Below are positions 58,738 through 64,000 of a stretch of DNA of 64,000 nucleotides, piece after piece. Each line of letters begins with the position of its first letter. Positions within the stretch are counted from its first letter, which is position 1. This stretch comes from Tatumella ptyseos (GTDB taxonomy: Bacteria > Pseudomonadota > Gammaproteobacteria > Enterobacterales > Enterobacteriaceae), in the NCBI RefSeq assembly GCF_030552895.1, contig NZ_CP130649.1, positions 3,100,001-3,164,000 on the forward strand, in the 5' to 3' direction. Made by a program: the position numbers and the translations under genes. The notes beneath the pieces are model-generated. The model ran no database searches and had not been told where the DNA came from. It saw nothing but the letters and a program-made list of their open reading frames with translations.

Positions 58738-60090
58738 TTATAAATCGATCAAATGTTTAGCGGCTTTGCGGTGATGGCTAAGAAGTCTTGGAAGGTCCAT
58801 ATCAACGATTTCCCCGTCGATGACCCGCCACTTTCCTGCGACCATGACACGATTAGCACGCTCCGCACCACAGAGTAGTAATGCCGCGAGTGGATCGTGG
58901 CTTCCGCTAAAGCGAATATCTTCTAAGGTGAATAAAGCTAAATCGGCCTGTTTTCCGATAGCAATTTCCCCTATATCGTTTCTACCTAAGGTTTGTGCCC
59001 CTCCTCGTGTTGCCCAGCCTAATACCAATTCTGGCGTAATCGTTTGCGTCCCGTAGCGCAATCGTTGCAAGTAAAGTGCTTGCCGTGCTTCATACATCAT
59101 ATTCGAGGCATCGTTTGATGCCGATCCATCCACCCCTAAACTTATAGTGGCGCCCGCTTGCAGTAGCTCCTGCGTCCGACAGATGCCCGAAGCGAGCCGC
59201 ATATTAGAAACTGGGCAATGGCTAATGGCAACGCCTTCTTTCCCCAAACGGTAAATTTCTTCATCATTGAAGTGAATTCCATGCGCCAACCAAGTACGAG
59301 AGCTTAGCCACCCTACTGAATCTAAGTAATCCACCGTACGTAAACCAAAAAGCTTTAAACAAAATGCTTCTTCATCCAACGTTTCTGCCAAATGGGTATG
59401 TAAGCGAACGTTCTTCTCTTCCGCGAGTTGTGCGCTTTGCTTCATGATTTCAGGTGTCACCGAAAAAGGTGAACAGGGGGCAAGGGCAATGTTAATCATG
59501 GCCCCGTCCTGCGTATCGTGGTAACGCTCAATCAATCGTTGGCTATCTTCTAAAATAGTCTCGGCGGCTTGTACGGTGTGTTCAGGAGGTAATCCGCCAG
59601 ATTTCTCTCCTAAACTCATGGAACCGCGGCTTAAGGTTGCGCGCATCCCAAGATGATTCACTGCGTCGACTTGGATATCTATAGCCTCTTCCATCCCTAT
59701 CGGAAAAAGATAGTGATGATCGCTGGTGGTCGTGCACCCAGAAAGTAGCAATTCGGCTAAGGCGACTTCGCTTCCCAGACGTAACGCCTGCGGCGTTAAT
59801 TTGGCCCATACCGGGTAAAGGGTTTTCAACCAAGGAAAGAGTGGTTGATTGATAACGGGTCCCCAAGCGCGGGTTAACGTCTGATAAAAATGGTGGTGGG
59901 TATTAATCAACCCCGGTAAAACCACATGTTGGCGCGCATCAAAAATCGTCTCGCAGGGGTGGGACGGCTGTTGTCCCGTAGCAAGGACTTCAACGATTTT
60001 ACCGCCTTCAATCACCAGGCCATTTGTTTCAATTTGCTGGGTTCCATTGAAGCAGGCCAAGGGTTGCTTAATCCATATACGCTCAGTCAT
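58738..60090 (-). CDS. Amidohydrolase, probable 8-oxoguanine deaminase
   Basis: 450 residues, TrzA/ATZ amidohydrolase family. Metal site HxH in GLINTHHHFYQTLTRA (His65-His67), HTHLAE, a later HGIHF, and Asp in SLGVDGSASND. The NTHHHFYQTLTRAWGP start is typical of enzymes named 8-oxoguanine deaminase, which yields urate and ammonia. Related members act on s-triazines or guanine. It overlaps the purine permease gene by 8 bases and precedes a porin, so it likely releases nitrogen from an imported oxidised purine. Confidence 0.82.
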   Translation of the reverse strand: MTERIWIKQPLACFNGTQQIETNGLVIEGGKIVEVLATGQQPSHPCETIFDARQHVVLPGLINTHHHFYQTLTRAWGPVINQPLFPWLKTLYPVWAKLTPQALRLGSEVALAELLLSGCTTTSDHHYLFPIGMEEAIDIQVDAVNHLGMRATLSRGSMSLGEKSGGLPPEHTVQAAETILEDSQRLIERYHDTQDGAMINIALAPCSPFSVTPEIMKQSAQLAEEKNVRLHTHLAETLDEEAFCLKLFGLRTVDYLDSVGWLSSRTWLAHGIHFNDEEIYRLGKEGVAISHCPVSNMRLASGICRTQELLQAGATISLGVDGSASNDASNMMYEARQALYLQRLRYGTQTITPELVLGWATRGGAQTLGRNDIGEIAIGKQADLALFTLEDIRFSGSHDPLAALLLCGAERANRVMVAGKWRVIDGEIVDMDLPRLLSHHRKAAKHLIDL

Positions 60091-61429
60091 CCGTTTTTTC
60101 CTTTGAAGTAGGTAAGAGCAAATTCAGCAAGATGGCTAGGGTTCCACCACTGGTGACGGCATTTTGGAAGAGAGTTTGGAAGAACTGAGGCATCGCTTTA
60201 AGAATGTCTGGCTGAGATTCAATTCCTAGCCCCACGCCAAAAGCTAGGGCGATAATAAGCATGCTGCGACTATCTAAGCTTTCTCTTGTCATGATACGAA
60301 TGCCCGCTGCCACGACACTCCCGAACATCACTAAGGTTGCGCCGCCTAGAACGGGTTTCGGAAGTTGCTCAAGTAATTGACTGAACTGAGGAAATAGTCC
60401 TAATAGGATAAATAGCGCACCAATCCATATTCCCGCATAGCGGCTGGCAACTTGCGTCATCTGGATGACACCATTATTTTGCGCGAAGGTAGTATTCGGG
60501 AAGGAAGAAAATATTGCGGCCACTAAGCAGCTGACGCCATCCCCTAAGATCCCTCCACGGATCCGATTTTGAAAATCTGGACCTACCAGTGGCTGCTTTG
60601 AAAGCATACAGTTAGCGGTTAGATCTCCCACAGTTTCAATGATTGAGATTAACGATACCAAAGCGATAGGAATAAAGACCGACCATGAAAAACTCAAGCC
60701 AAAACGAAAAGGTATAGGTAAAGAGGGCAGAAGATCTGAACTAAAATGCGGATGGAACTTACCCACTATCGCGGCAAGAATAGATCCTGCAACAATCCCA
60801 ACGATAATACTGGAGAGCTTACACCAAGCACGACGGCTACAGTTCATCAGCACTATAATGAGCAGAGTGAATAGTCCTAGGCCAAGATTATGTGGAGAAG
60901 CAAAGTCTGTGGCGCCAAATCCACCGCCCCAATCGGTTATACTGACTTTAATTAAACTGATACCGATTAGAACAATAACGATACCGGTGACCAGCGGCGT
61001 CAATAAACGCGAAAAAGTATGGATAAATTGGCTAACAATCAGCGGGATAATTGCCGACACTAAAGTACAACCAAAAATCATTGCCAGAATCTGTTCTGAG
61101 GTCGCCCCCTGTTGTTTTAGCAGTAACCCCCCCGCAATAATGACGCCCAAGAAGGCAAAGCTAGTGCCTTGCAGGCAAATCATCCCCGCGCCGATATTAC
61201 GAAAACGTACGGCTTGAATGACCGTGCCAACACCTGAAGCAAATAGCGACATGCTGATTAAATAAGGAAGCCACTGTGTTAGGCCAAGGGAACTGCCAAT
61301 AATTAAGGGTGGCGTCACAATCCCAACAATACTCGCCAACATATGCTGGACGGCGGTACAGACTGCAGGTATGAAAGGTAAACGATCGTTTAGACCGTAA
61401 AGTAGCGGTTCATCATTTGTTTTTTGCAT
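60083..61429 (-). CDS. NCS2-family purine (xanthine/urate-type) permease
   Basis: 448 residues from the ATG at 61429; a TTG at 61465 is rejected. About 14 membrane helices. Family motifs AVQHMLASIVGIVTPPLI near the start and FPNTTFAQNNGVIQMTQVASRYAG (the NGVI...T-x-V-x-SR signature), with Glu in SLISIIETVGDLTA. These place it among xanthine/urate:H+ symporters such as XanQ and UacT. First gene of a three-gene operon with the deaminase and the OprD-like porin. Confidence 0.9.
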   Translation of the reverse strand: MQKTNDEPLLYGLNDRLPFIPAVCTAVQHMLASIVGIVTPPLIIGSSLGLTQWLPYLISMSLFASGVGTVIQAVRFRNIGAGMICLQGTSFAFLGVIIAGGLLLKQQGATSEQILAMIFGCTLVSAIIPLIVSQFIHTFSRLLTPLVTGIVIVLIGISLIKVSITDWGGGFGATDFASPHNLGLGLFTLLIIVLMNCSRRAWCKLSSIIVGIVAGSILAAIVGKFHPHFSSDLLPSLPIPFRFGLSFSWSVFIPIALVSLISIIETVGDLTANCMLSKQPLVGPDFQNRIRGGILGDGVSCLVAAIFSSFPNTTFAQNNGVIQMTQVASRYAGIWIGALFILLGLFPQFSQLLEQLPKPVLGGATLVMFGSVVAAGIRIMTRESLDSRSMLIIALAFGVGLGIESQPDILKAMPQFFQTLFQNAVTSGGTLAILLNLLLPTSKEKTDD

Positions 61430-61460
61430 TGGCTCGCATCCCCTGTTTTTTCCTAACCAC

Positions 61461-61476
61461 AGCAAAAACTATTCCA
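61461..61476 (-). promoter_or_regulatory. Candidate sigma54 (RpoN) promoter of the purine operon
   Basis: Minus strand TGGAATAGTTTTTGCT has the -24 GG and -12 GC at the exact sigma54 spacing and a TTGCT box, though the -24 CAC triplet is degenerate. It lies 32 bases upstream of the permease ATG and about 145 bp from an NtrC-like palindrome. Confidence 0.55.
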
Positions 61477-61601
61477 CTTATTAAAGTGAGGCGGAATAAG
61501 GTCAAAACAGGGCGTTGAAAGCCATTGCGAAGATAAGAACACTTTTAGGTAAGTAATTTTTGATTCAGTTAATTACTTTTTGAGGCTTATTAGGTCATTA
61601 C

Positions 61602-61616
61602 GCACCATTTTGGTGC
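61602..61616. promoter_or_regulatory. Candidate NtrC (GlnG) binding site
   Basis: GCACCATTTTGGTGC is a near-perfect dyad, flanked by CTTAAT. It closely resembles E. coli glnA NtrC sites (TGCACCAACATGGTGC). It is placed at enhancer distance from the sigma54-like promoter at 61461 and lies in the gap shared with the divergent porin. Confidence 0.6.
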
Positions 61617-61721
61617 TTAATTTTTAAGACTATTCCAAGAAATTCATATTTTTGTCATAAAGCGTAAGGATAATCACCTTGCTCGATTATTGCAGTGTTT
61701 AATTACAGGATAATGATATTA

Positions 61722-62861
61722 ATGAAAACGCGTTTATTTTCGCCCTCAATCTTGGCGTTATGTTTACTGGGACTTCCCGCGGTCAGCCAAGCAGAAATTA
61801 CTCTCTTAAAACAAGATCCTCAGGCGACAGATCCTCTCAGCCGCTTAAATGTCAAAGTGGGGGGGAGTATTCGTCCTCAGTTTAATCATCAGACCGGTGG
61901 CAAAGATAAATCGTACAAACGTAACGGTTTTGATGGTGGTACACGTTTTCGTTTCAGCGTGGATTACGCACTGACACAAGATATCAACTGGGTAAACTAC
62001 TACGAAGTCGGTGTTAATATTCCTAAGGTCTTTAACTGGGATAATCATTACGCTTCCGGCGCAACCAACACGACCCGCCGTCAATGGTTTACTGGATTAA
62101 AGAGCCAGCAGTATGGTCAATTGACCTTCGGACAACAGAACAGTGTTTATTACGATGCGGTCGGGGCAAAAACCGATATTTGGGATGACGATATGTTAGC
62201 TCAAGCACCGGGTAATGGGGTTAACGGCGATTACGATGGATCATACCGTTCTCGCAAAATGCTGAAATATAAAGGCCGAGTGGGTGATTTCGATGTCTAT
62301 GCATCCTACCTGTTTGGCGACGATCCTCTACTAACCAGCGATAAGATGCGCTACAAACGTAAAGGTGGTGGTTCTGTAGGGGTCGATTATCACATCACCA
62401 AAGACCTGTCATGGGGAACGGCATGGAACTATACCAAAGCGACCGTTTATGATCATGCAAAGGGTCAGAGTAAAGATTATAACCAAAATATCGTGGGGAC
62501 CTCTCTGGGCTGGACACCGGGTAACTGGACCGTTGCCGCAGGCGGTGGTTACTACCAAAACTTCCTGAAGACCAAGCTTAAGAATGCAAATAACTACTTT
62601 GCAGGCGATGCATGGGGCGTAGAATATTTTGCCGGTTATAAGTTCCCAATCCAGCAGATGGGTGTAAAAGCGGTAATGCCTTATGTCATGGGTGACCGTC
62701 TTGAATACGTTAATGGCCGTAATTACAAACGTATTGATAATGGCGTAGGGGTGGCGTTATTTGCTTATTACGGCTTCCGTGTCGACTATGAGCACGTCTT
62801 TGCTTCCACAACGGATAAAGAAGGGGATATGAACCTCGTACGTTTCCGCTACGACTTCTAA
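61722..62861 (+). CDS. Gram-negative general porin (16-strand type)
   Basis: 379 residues from the ATG at 61722. In-frame ATG at 61713 is closer to AGGA and is a possible start. Signal peptide ends AVSQA before EITLLKQD. The mature protein has alternating beta-strands, RFRFSVDYAL, RRQWFTGLKSQQYGQLTFGQQNSVYYDAVG (the conserved GRQ-like turn) and ends MNLVRFRYDF with C-terminal Phe. It forms a trimeric channel. Divergent from the purine operon and sharing its regulatory gap, so it may respond to nitrogen too. Confidence 0.88.
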   Translation: MKTRLFSPSILALCLLGLPAVSQAEITLLKQDPQATDPLSRLNVKVGGSIRPQFNHQTGGKDKSYKRNGFDGGTRFRFSVDYALTQDINWVNYYEVGVNIPKVFNWDNHYASGATNTTRRQWFTGLKSQQYGQLTFGQQNSVYYDAVGAKTDIWDDDMLAQAPGNGVNGDYDGSYRSRKMLKYKGRVGDFDVYASYLFGDDPLLTSDKMRYKRKGGGSVGVDYHITKDLSWGTAWNYTKATVYDHAKGQSKDYNQNIVGTSLGWTPGNWTVAAGGGYYQNFLKTKLKNANNYFAGDAWGVEYFAGYKFPIQQMGVKAVMPYVMGDRLEYVNGRNYKRIDNGVGVALFAYYGFRVDYEHVFASTTDKEGDMNLVRFRYDF

Positions 62862-62871
62862 CGCTTCACCG

Positions 62872-62902
62872 GTGTCTTCATCCTCTGGGTGAAGACACTT
62901 TC
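62872..62902. terminator. Hairpin between the porin and tauD
   Basis: Arms GTGTCTTCA (62872-62880) and TGAAGACAC (62890-62898) with a 9-base loop, between two convergent genes. Short T-rich edge only. Confidence 0.65.
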
Positions 62903-62904
62903 CA

Positions 62905-63741
62905 TTAAGGACCTATCGGCTTGTCGCCCAAAATAGTTGCTCGGTGCATGACTCGTCGTTGTGGATGATAGTCATCACAGGCGTAATGCTGAGTAATACG
63001 ATTGTCCCAAAATACCACGTCATTCGCCTGCCAATGCCAACGAACCGAAAACTCGGGACGAGTACTGTGAGTAAAGAGTAACTCCAGCAATGCGCGACTT
63101 TCCACTGCACTTAAGCCAATAATCCGCCGTGTGAATCCTGGGGTAACAAATAGCCCTTTCTTACCGGTATCGGGATGAACTCGAACCACAGGGTGAATGA
63201 CGGGAGGATGGTCTTGGCGAGCTTTAGCGACCTGTTGTCGTGCTTCAGTGGTCGTACTAAAACGCTCATCGGGAAAAGACAGTTGAATATCATGTTCGGC
63301 ATCGAGACCGTCTATCAGCTGTTGAATCGGCGGTGAGAGCGCATCGTAGGCTGCACTGCTACTCGCCCATAATGTATCACCACCGTATTCAGGGACTTGG
63401 ATGGCATTAAGGATGGAACCTAGGGGAGGCGTTTCGATAAAGGTGACATCGGTATGCCAAAGAGCGTTATCCCGTAAATCATTGAGCGCCGTATCGAGAA
63501 TTAAAATTTCGGGTTGCTGTTCCACTTTCGGGTAAATGGGGTGGATATGTAAGTTACCGAATCGGCCAGCAAGCTTAGCTTGATCGGCGGGCGTCAGGTG
63601 TTGACCACGAAAGAAAAGCACTTGGTATTTAAGGAGTAATGAATAGACCGTGCGCTGATTATCAGCGGTCAGTTCGGTCAAATCAATACCGTCAATCTTT
63701 GCGCCAAGTGCAGGGGTAAGTGGGGTCGCGTTAATAGTCAT
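62905..63741 (-). CDS. tauD: Taurine dioxygenase (2-oxoglutarate-dependent)
   Basis: 278 residues from the ATG at 63741; a start at 63759 is rejected since it lies deeper in tauC. Iron ligands HTDVTF (His-x-Asp) and the distal His in ITQHYACDDYHPQRRVMHRATI, with the Arg of RRVMHR binding 2-oxoglutarate. Uses O2 to release sulfite from taurine when sulfate is scarce. Overlaps tauC by 11 bases; last gene of tauABCD, which in E. coli needs Cbl and CysB. Confidence 0.95.
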   Translation of the reverse strand: MTINATPLTPALGAKIDGIDLTELTADNQRTVYSLLLKYQVLFFRGQHLTPADQAKLAGRFGNLHIHPIYPKVEQQPEILILDTALNDLRDNALWHTDVTFIETPPLGSILNAIQVPEYGGDTLWASSSAAYDALSPPIQQLIDGLDAEHDIQLSFPDERFSTTTEARQQVAKARQDHPPVIHPVVRVHPDTGKKGLFVTPGFTRRIIGLSAVESRALLELLFTHSTRPEFSVRWHWQANDVVFWDNRITQHYACDDYHPQRRVMHRATILGDKPIGP

Positions 63742-64000
63742 AAAGGCTCCAACGAGCAAATCTTTTCTGTAATTGTCTAAGCAGGAGTTCGATAACCAGT
63801 GCTACCGCTGCAATGAGGAGGATTCCTGCGACGACGACATCAGTCGATAAAAACTGTGCAGCAGATTGCACCATAAAGCCTAATCCACGATTAGCGGCGA
63901 TAAGTTCTGCAGCCACTAAGGTCGACCAGCCGACACCCAAGGCAATCCTTATTCCCGTCAGCAGTTCAGGAAGGATACTGGGTAAGATTACCCACTTCAT
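63731..64000 (-). CDS. tauC: Taurine ABC transporter permease TauC (3' part)
   Basis: The last 89-90 codons of the gene; the 5' part lies beyond the window. ILPELLTGIRIALGVGWSTLVAAELI is the conserved cytoplasmic loop and helix of nitrate/sulfonate/taurine permeases, colinear with E. coli TauC. The ATG at the extreme edge is internal, not the true start. Confidence 0.93.
   Translation of the reverse strand: MKWVILPSILPELLTGIRIALGVGWSTLVAAELIAANRGLGFMVQSAAQFLSTDVVVAGILLIAAVALVIELLLRQLQKRFARWSLYDY

Noticed and set aside
61680..61700. Second sigma54-like site (AGGATAATCACCTTGCT, about 61668-61684) facing the general porin
   Set aside because: The GG to GC spacing is one base too long, so it was not listed as a promoter.

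Overview
The window is chromosomal DNA of a gammaproteobacterium of the order Enterobacterales. The gene order glmS-glmU / atpCDGAHFEBI / rsmG-mnmG / oriC / mioC-asnC / viaA-ravA / kup / rbsDACBKR / hsrA / rRNA operon is the Escherichia coli oriC neighbourhood, and most proteins align end to end with E. coli ones from memory. The catabolic acetolactate/butanediol genes, ovoA and moderate GC suggest an Erwiniaceae-like plant or insect associate (for example Rosenbergiella, Erwinia or Pantoea relatives). The genus is a guess.

Region 1 (1-9008) is AT-rich accessory DNA and looks like the glmS-proximal end of a Tn7-like transposon sitting in attTn7, 28 bp past the glmS stop codon. It has a Tn7-type terminus (TGTG...ACA), two 20-bp tandem TnsB-type repeats and a decayed tnsA. 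An iso-IS1 cuts tnsA off, and tnsBCD are gone. Next come an IS1595-family remnant and the cargo: a type I restriction-modification operon in the order hsdR-hsdS-prrC-hsdM. PrrC is the tRNA-Lys anticodon nuclease kept silent by the restriction complex. The operon runs off the left edge inside hsdM.

Region 2 (9037-24320) is core: amino-sugar synthesis (glmUS), the complete ATP synthase operon, rsmG, mnmG, the chromosomal origin oriC (about 22921-23210), mioC and asnC. Between atpI and rsmG, neighbours in E. coli, lies a small gene for a double-glycine leader peptide resembling class II microcin/bacteriocin precursors, with a Fur-box-like site upstream.

Region 3 (24366-43270): ovoA (ovothiol synthesis) occupies the place of asnA. 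Then come viaA-ravA, kup, a LysR regulator with divergent budABC (2,3-butanediol fermentation), the ribose operon rbsDACBKR with a perfect RbsR operator, and the hsrA exporter.

Region 4 (43477-48974) is one rRNA operon, 16S-tRNA-Glu(TTC)-23S-5S, with P1/P2 promoters and boxA antiterminators. Its left neighbour (hsrA) is that of E. coli rrnC and its right neighbour (mobA) that of rrnA, so the operon is a junction between two rrn contexts.

Region 5 (48989-64000) holds mobA, srkA-dsbA, polA, dcyD, blc, a DUF421 membrane protein and a YceI-like protein. A purine-scavenging operon follows (NCS2 permease, 8-oxoguanine-type deaminase, OprD-like porin), behind a candidate sigma54 promoter and NtrC box. 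A divergent general porin and the 3' end of the taurine operon (tauC partial, tauD) close the window. No CRISPR array was seen.
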